Source: Bacteroidota bacterium (lineage in GTDB: Bacteria > Bacteroidota > Bacteroidia > NS11-12g > UBA9320). Taken from it: a stretch of DNA of 64,000 bases. Every line of letters starts with the position of its first letter. Position 1 is the first letter of the stretch. Where the stretch lies: NCBI GenBank assembly GCA_947468275.1, contig CANIKO010000004.1, forward strand, positions 167,429 through 231,428, in the 5' to 3' direction. The notes under the pieces are model-generated. The model had not been told where the DNA came from. It was given only the letters and a program-made list of their open reading frames with translations, and did no database searches. The position numbers and the translations under genes were made by a program. Below, piece after piece: positions 34,651 to 44,508 of the stretch.

Positions 34651-36978
34651 ATGAGTAAAAGACTCTACCCTTTATTTTTCTGGTTATTATTCTCAATTCC
34701 TGCATTTTCTCAATACGATTATCGTTTGTTTGGATACGTAACCGACGAGGCAACTGGTGAACCATTAATTGGAGCAAGGATTAACCTTCCTGATTGGCAA
34801 ACCGAAACCTACACTAATAATTTCGGGTATTTTAGTATTTCAGTTCCTCCTCAAGATTTTTATGTTGAATATAGTTTTGGCGGATTCAAAACTAAAATCG
34901 ATTCGGTATACATTGATGCCGATATACAGGTAGATATTAAAATGCAAAAAATAGCGGTGGACGAATCGCAAATTAATGATGTTAAAAAATCTCAGAGCGA
35001 TGTCACTAATCCCATTTGCGGTAAAATAGATGTACCAACGGGTTTATTAAAAGAGTTGCCATATTTATTATCAGAACCTGACCTTATTAAAGGATTGCAA
35101 AGCCTACCTGGTATTACAGCTGGAAATGAATTTGGGAGTAACTTATACATTAGGGGAGGAGGGGCCGACCAAAATTTAACCTTACTAGATGGGGTTCCAG
35201 TATATAATGGCACTCATATATTTGGAATGTTTTCTATTTTTCAGCCTGATATTACCAATTCCATTCAAGTATATAAAGCTGGTTTTCCCGCCCGATATGG
35301 AGGTCGAGTGAGCTCTGTTGTTGATATTACATCTAACGAGGGGACTAATAAAGAACATTATGGCAGGGCATCTATGGGATTGCTGATTGCCAAACTATCT
35401 GTTCATGGGCCATTGGGTAAAAAGGAAAAAACAACCTATTCATTTGGATTAAGAAGAACTTATTGGGACGCATTGAGTATTTTTCAAGCATCTGGCAGTA
35501 ATCTTAATATTCCTGTTGTTTCAGATTATAACTTAAAAATTAAACATAAGCTTACTAAATATGATAATCTTATATTCTCAGCATATTATGGTCGCGATAA
35601 ATATCCATTTGATCTTTCAGATTCATTAACTCAAGTAAAGATTAAAATTCAATATGGCAACGCTTCGTCAATTCTTCGGTGGAATCATATATTTAGCCCT
35701 AAGTTATTTTCCAATTTATCAGTTAGCACTACCCAGAGCAAAGTAAATTATAATATTACCGAAACCTATTTTGATTCCTTATCTGGTAAAAATAAAACTT
35801 CAAAATATGATTACAGAAATGGAATTTCAGATATTGCAGTAAATGCTGAATTTGAGTATAGTTTAAATAATTATCATTACATGCATTTTGGTATCCAAAA
35901 TACCAACCATTTTATCAATCCTGGTTTTAGTGAAATAACAAACTCCGATAATTCTGCACCGACAATAAGCGGTAAAAAAACGCCTTCATTTAATCCTGAA
36001 ATAGCTGCATATATTGAAGATGATTATAAAATTTCTGATCGTCTAAAAGTCAATGCCGGTCTAAGAGCCGTTTATTTCACAAATAAAAGTTATAATTATT
36101 CCCCATTCTTCTTGGAACCTCGAATTTCAGGACGCTATATTCTTAATCCTACATTGGCCCTAAAAGCTTCATATGCCCGTATGCATCAAACTGTATTTTT
36201 GCTTACTAATTCGGGAATTGGGTTGCCTTTTAACTTTTGGGTCCCTGCTACTCTAAAAATTCCAGCTCAACAATCCGATCAAATAAATATAGGAATTGCC
36301 AAAGAATTAAAAGATGGATTCAGCCTTTCAATAGATGCTTATTATAAAAATATCAAAAATGTATTGTTTGCGAAAGAAGACCCTCAGTTTTTTGACAATG
36401 CTCAGGATTGGCAAAAGATATTAGAAACTGGCAAGGCTAATAATTATGGCTTAGAAATGCTTATTAATAAACGCACAGGCTACCTAACAGGTTGGTTGGG
36501 TTATACGCTTGCATTTGCAAACCGCAAATTTGATAACCTAAATCTTGGAAGGTCATTCGAGTTTTCATACAACAGACGAAATACAATTAACTTGGTTATG
36601 AATTATCGACTTACAGAATGGAACTCGTTGTTTATGAATCTAACTTTGGCTTCTGGTCGCCATTTTACAATTCCGGGTGGCAAATATTTGGATGTTGATG
36701 GCAATGTAATTTTAGATTACAGTTCACTTAATAATTATAAAGGTCCATTTTTTCAAAGACTTGATTTAGGCTGTCTATTTGAAAGAAATAATAGCAACCG
36801 AATATTTGAACAACAGGCTTTTTTAACGCTTTACAATGCTTTATTAGCTAAAAATCCAATGACCATTTTTGCTGAATATGTACCAAATAGCAATAATCCA
36901 AATAAAGGGTCGTATAAGCTAAAGCAAAAATCGGTTCCTTTTTTTATACCAGGTATTACCTATATATTAAGATTCTAA
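34651..36978 (+). CDS. TonB-dependent outer-membrane receptor with CarboxypepD_reg-like domain
   Basis: A 775-residue receptor. A signal peptide is followed by a carboxypeptidase-regulatory-like domain (YVTDEATGEPLIGARINLP, about 25-100). The plug domain (LYIRGGGADQNLTLLDGVPV and KAGFPARYGGRVSSVVDI, about 130-235) precedes a beta-barrel that ends ITYILRF. It imports a ligand through the outer membrane using TonB-ExbBD energy; the ligand is unknown. It is not a SusC form, as it is short and lacks a SusD partner. A DUF4249 lipoprotein gene follows after 4 nt, the usual partner. Confidence 0.93.
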   Translation: MSKRLYPLFFWLLFSIPAFSQYDYRLFGYVTDEATGEPLIGARINLPDWQTETYTNNFGYFSISVPPQDFYVEYSFGGFKTKIDSVYIDADIQVDIKMQKIAVDESQINDVKKSQSDVTNPICGKIDVPTGLLKELPYLLSEPDLIKGLQSLPGITAGNEFGSNLYIRGGGADQNLTLLDGVPVYNGTHIFGMFSIFQPDITNSIQVYKAGFPARYGGRVSSVVDITSNEGTNKEHYGRASMGLLIAKLSVHGPLGKKEKTTYSFGLRRTYWDALSIFQASGSNLNIPVVSDYNLKIKHKLTKYDNLIFSAYYGRDKYPFDLSDSLTQVKIKIQYGNASSILRWNHIFSPKLFSNLSVSTTQSKVNYNITETYFDSLSGKNKTSKYDYRNGISDIAVNAEFEYSLNNYHYMHFGIQNTNHFINPGFSEITNSDNSAPTISGKKTPSFNPEIAAYIEDDYKISDRLKVNAGLRAVYFTNKSYNYSPFFLEPRISGRYILNPTLALKASYARMHQTVFLLTNSGIGLPFNFWVPATLKIPAQQSDQINIGIAKELKDGFSLSIDAYYKNIKNVLFAKEDPQFFDNAQDWQKILETGKANNYGLEMLINKRTGYLTGWLGYTLAFANRKFDNLNLGRSFEFSYNRRNTINLVMNYRLTEWNSLFMNLTLASGRHFTIPGGKYLDVDGNVILDYSSLNNYKGPFFQRLDLGCLFERNNSNRIFEQQAFLTLYNALLAKNPMTIFAEYVPNSNNPNKGSYKLKQKSVPFFIPGITYILRF

Positions 36979-36982
36979 AACC

Positions 36983-37864
36983 ATGAAAAAAATCCTATTT
37001 ATACTCTTTATTATCGCCGGTTTGGGGTCATGTACAGAGGAAATACCTACAAGTACAATTGATAAATATTCAGAAAAACTGGTTGTTAACGAATATTTTA
37101 ACAATATCGAACCTTTCTCAATTCAAGTTTCAGTGAGTAAGGATGCCTATAAAGATGCTGATCCATATATATTAACCAATGCGGAGGCAATTGTATCATT
37201 AAGTGAAAATGGCAATTCTATTCCATTATCTTACAATAGTTTTGACCGCGTTTTTACATCCAATTTAAAACCTCAACCTGGTAAAAATTATAATCTTGTT
37301 GTAACGTCTAAAATTTTTGGTACAGTTACAACAAGTGGTGCATTGCCAAATAATATTTCAAATAAAAGTGCTATATTTATTGAAAATGGGGGTATTGATA
37401 TGCAAGGAAATAAATCGGACCTTTTAAAACTAACCTTTAAAGACGATGGAAATACTAAAGACTATTACAAACTAAATTTTTTCTACTACAGTGAATTGAT
37501 TGGTAAATTTAATGCCTTTGATTTTGAACTTAAAGATATTTTAACAGCAGTAAATACAATAAAAACACGTGACGGAGGCTTTCTATTTAGCGATGAATCG
37601 TTTAATGGTAAAGACAAAACATTTACGGCTGTCCCTCCTTTTGGTTTAGTAGCTGCAAATACAGGAGCCAAATATTTAATTCAAATACAACGCCTTAATG
37701 ATGATTTTTGGAAGTATAATACCTCGCTAGAGCAGTATAGGGGAGGACTTAATGGTGGTAGTGGTTCTAATATTTTTGGTGGCGCTGTAATTGTATACTC
37801 CAATATTCATAATGGATTGGGAATATTTGCCGGCTCAAATATTGAAAGTGATACGCTTAAATAA
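36983..37864 (+). CDS. DUF4249 family lipoprotein
   Basis: A 293-residue protein with a lipoprotein signal (LFIIAGLGSCTE; lipobox LGSC) and the DUF4249 hallmarks: YSEKLVVNEYFNN near the start, AIVSLSENG, and PQPGKNYNLVV. DUF4249 proteins are encoded next to TonB receptors in Bacteroidota and are thought to sit at the outer membrane, perhaps as a binding partner; the role is not proven. It is 4 nt from the receptor gene and overlaps the end of the convergent permease gene by 8 nt. Confidence 0.85.
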   Translation: MKKILFILFIIAGLGSCTEEIPTSTIDKYSEKLVVNEYFNNIEPFSIQVSVSKDAYKDADPYILTNAEAIVSLSENGNSIPLSYNSFDRVFTSNLKPQPGKNYNLVVTSKIFGTVTTSGALPNNISNKSAIFIENGGIDMQGNKSDLLKLTFKDDGNTKDYYKLNFFYYSELIGKFNAFDFELKDILTAVNTIKTRDGGFLFSDESFNGKDKTFTAVPPFGLVAANTGAKYLIQIQRLNDDFWKYNTSLEQYRGGLNGGSGSNIFGGAVIVYSNIHNGLGIFAGSNIESDTLK

Positions 37865-39659
37865 CCTTTCTTTTATCATTAAGCTTACTGTGTTTATAGC
37901 TATAAATAAAATAGAAAATTAAACCCAGAACCATCCAGGTAATAAACCAAGCCCAATTACTTTTACTCATTCCAGTTAATAAATAAAGACAGGTGGAAAC
38001 ACCCATTAACGGGATCAAAGAATACTTTTTGATAAAAGTAAATATGCTGAGGACACTGCAGATGAGCCAAAATAAAATTACTGAAATTTTGGGTGTAGCT
38101 AAATCCATAAAGGAAACCAACCCCTTAATATACTCACTATTTCCATTAAAATTGAAATTAATGGTTTGAATAAAATATTCATTATTAGCCCAACTAAAGC
38201 CAATAAAGGCGAATATTACTATTGACGGAAATATCAATTTACCATTAATGTATGGCATACTAAATCGTCCTTTTCGTTTTTCAACCCTTGGCAAAAGTAA
38301 AACACCTCCACACACTAAAACAAAAGCAAAAAGGGTTGCAATACTTGTAAAATCAAGAACAAAGGTTTTATCTGTAAATAATATGGGTATTCCAACCACT
38401 AGTCCGGTAATAATAGTTGCAAATGAAGGGGTTTTATATTTCGGATGAATTTTTTGAAAAACCGGAGGCATCAATCCATCACGGCTCATGCTCATCCATA
38501 TTCGTGGCTGGCCCATCTGAAACACCAATAAAACACTGGTCATGGCCACAACAGCGCAAATTGAAACAAGTATTTGCATCCAGCCAATATTTAAATTTTG
38601 TGGCTCAAAAATAAAGGCCAACGGATCACCAACTCCATCAAATTTTTTATAATGAACAGCACCGGTAAGAACTAAAGTGAGCAAAATATACACGATTGTG
38701 CAAATAATCAATGAGTATATCATTCCTCTTGGTAAATCGCGCTGAGGGTCTTTACTTTCCTCGGCCAGCACACTTACCGCATCAAAACCTATATAGGCAA
38801 AAAACACCCCGCTAACGGCCATCATTATTCCTCCAAAACCGTTTGGCATAAATGATTTTATCCCTTCATCATTTACCGGAGCCCAGTTAAATGACAATCC
38901 ATTGGAATAAATTAAATATCCTCCAACCAAAATCACAAGAGTTACTATAAACAATTTTAAAATAACCATAGCATTACTAAAATTACGACTTTCTTTTATT
39001 CCCCTAAAAACCAAATAGGTTATCAAAATATTAATAATTAAAGCCGGTAAATCAAAAATCATTCTGATTCCACCAAGAAGAGGAGCAGAGTTCCATGCAT
39101 TTAATAGATCTAGATTCCCCCCCCCTAATTCAATCGCTTTTTTAGCTTCTAAATAACTACATGTGAGGTAGTCAGGAATATGAATATTGACTTTATTCAT
39201 AAACGAAGTAAAGTAATCACTCCAGCTAAAGGCTACATAAATATTTCCAATTGAATATTCCATTATCAATGCCCAACCAATTATCCACGCAAAGAATTCA
39301 CCGAAACTTGCATAGGCATATGTATATGCACTTCCCGCAACTGGTATTCTACTAGCAAATTCTGAATAGCAATAGGCAGTAAAAGCACAAGCAATACCTG
39401 TAATTACAAATAAAATTACTACCCCCGGGCCTCCATTAAAAACTGCCCCCCCTAAACTACTAAAACTTCCAGCTCCAATAATAGCGGCAATACCAAAAAA
39501 AGTAAGATCCCTTACGGTAAGCACTCGTTTCATTTTGTGCCTTACATGAGGTACATATTCCTGCAATCCATCCGCAAGTCCACCCTGGTTAGGGTTTTCA
39601 TCGTCAAAATCAATTTCGTTGTTAAAAGTTTTACGCCTAAATAAGTTAGAATAATTCAT
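37857..39659 (-). CDS. APC-family amino acid permease
   Basis: A 600-residue polytopic membrane protein with about 12-14 helices. The N-terminal LTFFGIAAIIGAGSFSSLGGAVFNGGPGVV contains the Gly-rich unwound part of helix 1, and GFDAVSVLAEESKDPQRDLPRGMI is the conserved loop of cationic-amino-acid-transporter-like permeases. It probably imports an amino acid with protons. The length and the C-terminal extra helices fit the CAT/YfnA-like group. The substrate is unknown. Confidence 0.88.
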   Translation of the reverse strand: MNYSNLFRRKTFNNEIDFDDENPNQGGLADGLQEYVPHVRHKMKRVLTVRDLTFFGIAAIIGAGSFSSLGGAVFNGGPGVVILFVITGIACAFTAYCYSEFASRIPVAGSAYTYAYASFGEFFAWIIGWALIMEYSIGNIYVAFSWSDYFTSFMNKVNIHIPDYLTCSYLEAKKAIELGGGNLDLLNAWNSAPLLGGIRMIFDLPALIINILITYLVFRGIKESRNFSNAMVILKLFIVTLVILVGGYLIYSNGLSFNWAPVNDEGIKSFMPNGFGGIMMAVSGVFFAYIGFDAVSVLAEESKDPQRDLPRGMIYSLIICTIVYILLTLVLTGAVHYKKFDGVGDPLAFIFEPQNLNIGWMQILVSICAVVAMTSVLLVFQMGQPRIWMSMSRDGLMPPVFQKIHPKYKTPSFATIITGLVVGIPILFTDKTFVLDFTSIATLFAFVLVCGGVLLLPRVEKRKGRFSMPYINGKLIFPSIVIFAFIGFSWANNEYFIQTINFNFNGNSEYIKGLVSFMDLATPKISVILFWLICSVLSIFTFIKKYSLIPLMGVSTCLYLLTGMSKSNWAWFITWMVLGLIFYFIYSYKHSKLNDKRKVI

Positions 39660-39672
39660 CGTGTATTGCGGT

Positions 39673-39680
39673 CAAACCTA
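39673..39680 (-). promoter_or_regulatory. putative -7 box of permease promoter
   Basis: On the minus strand TAGGTTTG matches TAnnTTTG and ends 13 nt before the permease ATG at 39659. No -33 TTG was found at normal spacing. Confidence 0.45.
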
Positions 39681-39760
39681 CAATTTTTTTAAAAGTTGGT
39701 GTAAATTATTTTTTGATAATAGTAGTAATTTTCCTAGGCTAAATATTTGTGTGTGGGCCT

Positions 39761-39791
39761 AAAATAAAAAACCCCTAAAAAAGGGGCTTTT
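39761..39791 (-). terminator. intrinsic terminator of desaturase gene
   Basis: On the minus strand AAAAGCCCC, a short loop and GGGGTTTTTT form a GC hairpin followed by a T-run, 24 nt after the desaturase stop. It separates that gene from the permease promoter. Confidence 0.75.
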
Positions 39792-39814
39792 CAATAGTAT
39801 TGCAATTAATATCT

Positions 39815-40894
39815 TTAGGCCACTTGTCCTAATTTTTTAAGAAATTGATGATGTATAACAAATGCCTTTAGAAACGATGGTTGTGTAAAATAGGGTATTC
39901 CAAATTCTTTAGTAGTTTCTTTCACTATTTTAGAAATTTCTTTATAATGCAAATGGCATATACCCGGAAACAAGTGGTGTTCCACCTGAAAATTTAATCC
40001 ACCGGCAAACCAACCCAAAAATTTACTTTTCTCACCAAAATTAGAGGTTGTTAATATTTGATGCACGGCCCATGCACTTTCCACGGTATCGTTTTCATTT
40101 GGCATAGGGAAAGTTGTATCTTCCATTACATGTGCCAATTGAAAAATAAATGCTAATATCCAACCAGCTACAAATTGAACTGTACAAAAACCAATCGCTA
40201 ATTGCCACCAGGTAATATCTAATAGATACAATGGAAGAAATACCATATAAAAATAATAAAAAAGTTTGCTAATAACCATAATTGTAAACTCTTTTTGCTT
40301 GGTAGTATTAAATTTAATCAAAAAATCTTGATTAGAATACCTACTCATTTGTTTGAAATCTTTGGTGGTAACCCAAAGCATAGTCATAAAACCATACAAA
40401 AACCAAGCATAATAATGCTGATACTTATGATACCATTTTTGATCAGAATGTGGTGAAAATCTTAAAACTCCCTTACCCGTAATATCCTCATCCATTCCAT
40501 CAATATTGGTATAGGTATGATGAAGAAAATTGTGTTGTATTTTCCAATTCATTGAATGACCTCCTAAAAAATTAAGGGTATACCCAAAGAATTCATTGAT
40601 TTTATTATTTTTTGAAAATGTTCCATGGCAAGCATCATGCATTACTGTTAGGCCTGTTCCAGCCATAGTTAAGCCCATAAATCCTGAAAATAACCAAAGC
40701 CATCCAAGTGAAAGTCCTGAGGTTAAAATCATAATATAGGAGGTAATATAAATACCAAGCATTACGAATGCTTTAATCCATATTCTATAATCTCCGTATT
40801 TAGAAATATTATTGTCTTTGAAGTAACTGTCAACTCGACTTCTAAGCGTAAAGAAAAATTTGTCTTGAGAACGATTTATAAATTTGACTACCAT
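39815..40894 (-). CDS. acyl-CoA/acyl-lipid fatty acid desaturase (front-end type)
   Basis: A 359-residue membrane di-iron desaturase. The three histidine boxes are HDACH at 86-90, HNFLHH at 121-126 and QVEHH near residue 303. The Gln in the third box is typical of front-end desaturases. Four or more hydrophobic segments surround them. There is no fused cytochrome b5 domain, so the electron donor is separate. It inserts a double bond in membrane fatty acids; the position is unknown. It has its own promoter box and terminator, so it is monocistronic. Confidence 0.9.
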   Translation of the reverse strand: MVVKFINRSQDKFFFTLRSRVDSYFKDNNISKYGDYRIWIKAFVMLGIYITSYIMILTSGLSLGWLWLFSGFMGLTMAGTGLTVMHDACHGTFSKNNKINEFFGYTLNFLGGHSMNWKIQHNFLHHTYTNIDGMDEDITGKGVLRFSPHSDQKWYHKYQHYYAWFLYGFMTMLWVTTKDFKQMSRYSNQDFLIKFNTTKQKEFTIMVISKLFYYFYMVFLPLYLLDITWWQLAIGFCTVQFVAGWILAFIFQLAHVMEDTTFPMPNENDTVESAWAVHQILTTSNFGEKSKFLGWFAGGLNFQVEHHLFPGICHLHYKEISKIVKETTKEFGIPYFTQPSFLKAFVIHHQFLKKLGQVA

Positions 40895-40903
40895 TATTGA
40901 CTA

Positions 40904-40911
40904 CAAATCTA
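40904..40911 (-). promoter_or_regulatory. putative -7 box of desaturase promoter
   Basis: On the minus strand TAGATTTG matches TAnnTTTG and ends 9 nt before the desaturase ATG at 40894. No -33 element at normal spacing was seen. Confidence 0.45.
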
Positions 40912-40978
40912 AGTCATTACAACTTATTTTTAATTAAAAATTTCTATTATTTACGCCAATTAACAGTATATTAAACAT

Positions 40979-41428
40979 TTATGTATTTTTAAATAATGTA
41001 CAAATTAACGTCAGGTAATGCAAATCGGTTGAATCAAAATTGTTATAAAAACTGCTGTCAATATCAAATACTCCCCAAATTTCACCTTCGCTAATTAAAG
41101 GAATTACTATTTCAGATTTAGAATGCGGGCTACAAGCAATATGACCTTCAAACTGATTAACATCATTAACTAGTTGGGGGGCTTTTTTTTTCCAAGCTGT
41201 GCCACAAACACCTTTGCCTAAACCAATACGAGTGCATGCCATTGGACCCTGAAAAGGTCCTAAAACCAATTCATTATTTTTTACAAGATAAAAACCAGTC
41301 CAATGAAAATTGAATGCAAAATGTATGGATGCAGCAATATTGCCTAAATTGGCAATAAAATCAGATTCGCCATTGATCAGGGCTTTTATTTGGGGAATTA
41401 ATTCTTGATAAATTTTTTCTTTATCCAT
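40979..41428 (-). CDS. GAF domain protein, free methionine-(R)-sulfoxide reductase type
   Basis: A 149-residue single-GAF protein. The fRMsr signature is visible: WTGFYLVKNNELVLGPFQGPMACTRIGLGKGVCGTAW and HIACSPHSKSEIVIPL, with Cys residues in ACTRIG, GVCG and IACS at the family's reactive positions. These enzymes reduce free Met-R-sulfoxide. It starts 3 nt after the Usp gene stop, so it is the last gene of an HD-Usp-GAF operon. Confidence 0.87.
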   Translation of the reverse strand: MDKEKIYQELIPQIKALINGESDFIANLGNIAASIHFAFNFHWTGFYLVKNNELVLGPFQGPMACTRIGLGKGVCGTAWKKKAPQLVNDVNQFEGHIACSPHSKSEIVIPLISEGEIWGVFDIDSSFYNNFDSTDLHYLTLICTLFKNT

Positions 41429-41431
41429 TAA

Positions 41432-42313
41432 TTAAAAACCGCCGAAGGAAATGGCACTTCCCATAATATTAAAGTTTTTAGCATTGACACACAAGACAGC
41501 TATTTGAGGATCATTGTTCACTATTTTTACATCTTCATCCGCTACAAATATGTCTGAAATTTCCTTTTCCCGTTTTGTTGTAATAATTATTAGACCTGCA
41601 CTAATTGTGGATGCATAGCGAATAACTTCCTTTGAAAAACTTTTAGAACCCTCATTTTCATAAGCTTCTATTACTTTAATACCATTTGATAATAATTCAT
41701 TTTTCACAAAATTAGCATTGCCAGTGACCTTAATTTTTAGATATTCATCTTTTTCGTATTTGGAAAAGATATGAACTTCCGCATTAATCTCTTTTGCAAA
41801 TGCAATTGCTTGGTTCGCTTTTTGTTTTGTTTCTACACTTTCGTCAATTGGCAAAACTATTGGATTATAACCAGTTGAAGTAATTCCTTTGGACTGAACG
41901 ATGAGAACAGGGGCGGGAGAGGAGGTTACAACCTTCAGTGCAAATGCACCTAATACATGTTGCATTCCTCTAACTCCGTGGGTGCCAAGCAGCACTAATT
42001 TTGCATTTGTTTCGTCAGTAATTTCGGCAATTGTTGAGAAGATACTGCCTTTGCGGATGATTGGAAATGTTTTTATACCAGAATCTGAGCTGTTCTTAAC
42101 AGCAATTGCTGCCATCTTTTGTTCAATAATATTTTCTACCGAAACCGATCCGTCCTTAAATTTTGATTTTGAATCATTATTAACAATGTGAACCAGCGCA
42201 ATTTCGGAATTCGAAAATTTGCTTAAATAATTAGCATGGATTAATGCACAATCCGCTTCTTCAGTAAAATCGTATGCTACTATAACGAGGTTGTTTTTTT
42301 CTTGGTTAGCCAT
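41432..42313 (-). CDS. universal stress protein with two Usp domains
   Basis: A 293-residue tandem Usp protein. The first domain begins VIVAYDFTEEADCALIHA and ends with the LGTHGVRGM and SSPAPVLIVQ motifs, close to the ATP-binding G-2x-G-9x-G(S/T) form. The second begins IVLPIDESVETKQKANQAI and lacks a clean glycine motif (IITTKREKE). The protein is probably cytoplasmic and induced by stress. Its start overlaps the HD gene by 8 nt and the GAF gene follows 3 nt later. Confidence 0.88.
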   Translation of the reverse strand: MANQEKNNLVIVAYDFTEEADCALIHANYLSKFSNSEIALVHIVNNDSKSKFKDGSVSVENIIEQKMAAIAVKNSSDSGIKTFPIIRKGSIFSTIAEITDETNAKLVLLGTHGVRGMQHVLGAFALKVVTSSPAPVLIVQSKGITSTGYNPIVLPIDESVETKQKANQAIAFAKEINAEVHIFSKYEKDEYLKIKVTGNANFVKNELLSNGIKVIEAYENEGSKSFSKEVIRYASTISAGLIIITTKREKEISDIFVADEDVKIVNNDPQIAVLCVNAKNFNIMGSAISFGGF

Positions 42314-42896
42314 AGGTTTTTATTCTTTCTATTATTTTTTGCAAATTAATTGATTTTTGTATATTTCTACTGTCTCGATTGGTAGAAGTGAAATAATGAT
42401 GCGAATTAAAAAAAATTACTTGAATATTATCCCAAACTTCTGAATTAGTAACAATTTTTCTAAATTTAAATTCCTCAAAAAGTGATTCTGAAATTTGATC
42501 AAAATCATTTCGGCCCAAATAATCTAAATCAGCATCACATAATATTTCAGCCAAATGCGAGTTAGGAGTTTGAGGTATTTTTGTAGCCATTATAATTTCA
42601 CAAATTTTATCTATTTCATTATCCGTATATCCAAATTTAGGCAACATATTCATGCACAAAATTGAACTTTGCTGTTCGTGATTTAATTCGGAAATAACAA
42701 AACCAATATCATGATAAGCGGCTGCAGTTAGCAAAATGGTTAGCTCTTCATTGGATTCTATTTTTTCAGCTTTAGCAATTCTTTGAGTTGCCTCATAAAC
42801 ATCTAAAGTATGACCAACACAATGATAGGTTAGATAGTTTGGAAGTGATTCCGTCAGTAAATTGATAGCCTTTATTTTAGCTTCTTCTAAATGCAT
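42306..42896 (-). CDS. HD domain phosphohydrolase
   Basis: A 196-residue HD-superfamily protein. The metal ligands are the His of YHCVGHTLDVYEA, the His-Asp of AAAYHDIGFV and the later Asp of CDADLDYLGR. Families of this layout hydrolyse phosphoester bonds in nucleotides or related compounds; the substrate is unknown. It is the first gene of an operon with a tandem Usp protein and a GAF-type sulfoxide reductase. Confidence 0.85.
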   Translation of the reverse strand: MHLEEAKIKAINLLTESLPNYLTYHCVGHTLDVYEATQRIAKAEKIESNEELTILLTAAAYHDIGFVISELNHEQQSSILCMNMLPKFGYTDNEIDKICEIIMATKIPQTPNSHLAEILCDADLDYLGRNDFDQISESLFEEFKFRKIVTNSEVWDNIQVIFFNSHHYFTSTNRDSRNIQKSINLQKIIERIKTYG

Positions 42897-43139
42897 TAAT
42901 TTTTATCAAAATCAAATTTAATTATTTGTGACTTACAAACTCTATTTTTTTAAATTTACGTTTTACCATATGTTCATTATTATGGAATATTATATTAATG
43001 TTTTATTTTGATTAGAGATAATCAGTATTATAAGAATGTACACTGGCAGGAATAAATCACCATTTAATTAAAAGATCTATAATTTATATTATGTTAAGTA
43101 GATAATTTAAAACAATAACGTATCTTCTCCTAGTTTTGT
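42897..43139. other. AT-rich spacer without a recognisable gene
   Basis: The 301-nt gap between the HD and TPR genes holds only the TPR terminator at its right end. The rest is very AT-rich; I found no reading frame over about 15 codons, no tRNA and no clear promoter other than that expected for the HD gene. Confidence 0.5.
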
Positions 43140-43176
43140 AAAAAAAAATCCTGGCAAAGATTAATTACCAGGATTT
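43140..43176 (-). terminator. intrinsic terminator of TPR gene
   Basis: On the minus strand AATCCTGG, a 13-nt loop and CCAGGATT form an 8-bp stem followed by nine T. It lies 22 nt after the TPR gene stop. Confidence 0.8.
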
Positions 43177-43197
43177 AGATATTAAAATTATTTAACT

Positions 43198-44397
43198 TTA
43201 CAACTCGTCTTTCAATTTCTTCATTTCAGATTCTTTGACCGTATTGCTAACATTTTTATATAAACGTTGCATATTATCTAATAAATCATAGGTTTCCTTT
43301 TTATCGCCATTAGGAACTCCAATTTCTCTGCATTTTTCAAAATAAAAAAGAGCTTTATTATAAACTACTTTTATCTGCGATTCTAGTACATCTTGATCTG
43401 CCTTTTTATACGTTTTTTGCAATTGCTCAATAACTGGACGGGCTTTGTTTACATTGAGTACACCTAAATTAAAATTTGCATCGTAATATTCAGGATCCAA
43501 TTCAGCGCATTTCATATAATCTTTTTCTGCTAGATCTGGTTTTTCAAGCTTCTCATAAGTGGCTGCTCTCGCAAAATAATAAATTTTATTCTGGTCATCA
43601 GCAGCTATGGCATCATCTAATTTTTTAATCAATATATCAGTCTTACCCTGTTTAAGATAGATATCTAATTCCATATTCATCAAATCCTGATCCGATGAAA
43701 ACCTTTCTCTACCAATAGCTAAGGTTTTTAAAGCATTGACTGTATCCATTTCATCAAGATATACTTTAGCTAATGCTGAAAAAATCTTAGGATCGTTAAA
43801 TTTATGATCAATTAATTTATTAATATATTCTTTGGTCAATTTATTATCACCCTTGGCCATCGCTGCATAATAGCTGTATTGATATATTAGATCTTCGTTG
43901 ATATTAATGGTTTTAAGGTCGCCTTTCGTATCAAATGGAATTAATTTTAACGTCAACTGATAGTAATCAATCGCTTTTTCATAATTTTTGTTTTGATACT
44001 CACTTACAGCAGCATTAAACAATACATTGGAAACATTTAAAAGATAAAAATCAAATTGTTCAGCCCATTGTTTTTTAACATCTGTTTCCTGACATTTAAA
44101 TAAGGCTTCTGCTGCAGTTTTTACGGCATCTGGAGTTTCTTTGCTTAAATCATCTAATTTTCTTGATATTTCAAAGTATACCGCAGCTCTATAAACCCAC
44201 ATTTTGGGACTATTAGCCGTTTTTGGATGCTCTTTTGCTTCATCAATCAAACGCTTACATTCACGCAAATCTTTAACAGCATTAGGATCCGTATCCTCCA
44301 AAATCATTCTAACGGTTTCAACCTTACTTGGTTGGGCCTTGCTTATAAATGCACCCAATAATGCAACTAGCAATATCACACGTTTTACTCTTTTCAT
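43198..44397 (-). CDS. tetratricopeptide repeat protein, exported
   Basis: A 399-residue protein with a signal peptide (MKRVKRVILLVALLGAFISKAQ). At least five TPR-like helical pairs can be seen, such as YQNKNYEKAIDYYQLTLKLIP, ALAKVYLDEMDTVNALKTL and EKLEKPDLAEKDYMKCAELDP. TPR proteins of this kind act as periplasmic scaffolds; the partner is unknown. It has its own terminator and lies 111 nt from gyrA, so coexpression with gyrA is possible but not shown. Confidence 0.82.
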   Translation of the reverse strand: MKRVKRVILLVALLGAFISKAQPSKVETVRMILEDTDPNAVKDLRECKRLIDEAKEHPKTANSPKMWVYRAAVYFEISRKLDDLSKETPDAVKTAAEALFKCQETDVKKQWAEQFDFYLLNVSNVLFNAAVSEYQNKNYEKAIDYYQLTLKLIPFDTKGDLKTININEDLIYQYSYYAAMAKGDNKLTKEYINKLIDHKFNDPKIFSALAKVYLDEMDTVNALKTLAIGRERFSSDQDLMNMELDIYLKQGKTDILIKKLDDAIAADDQNKIYYFARAATYEKLEKPDLAEKDYMKCAELDPEYYDANFNLGVLNVNKARPVIEQLQKTYKKADQDVLESQIKVVYNKALFYFEKCREIGVPNGDKKETYDLLDNMQRLYKNVSNTVKESEMKKLKDEL

Positions 44398-44508
44398 ACC
44401 TTGTTAATTTTTTTTATTATGATGATCAATAATGATGCCAAACATATTTCAAATATAAATGACAACAAAAAATATCTAATTATTCAATTTACCAGTAGCC
44501 TGTTTCTT

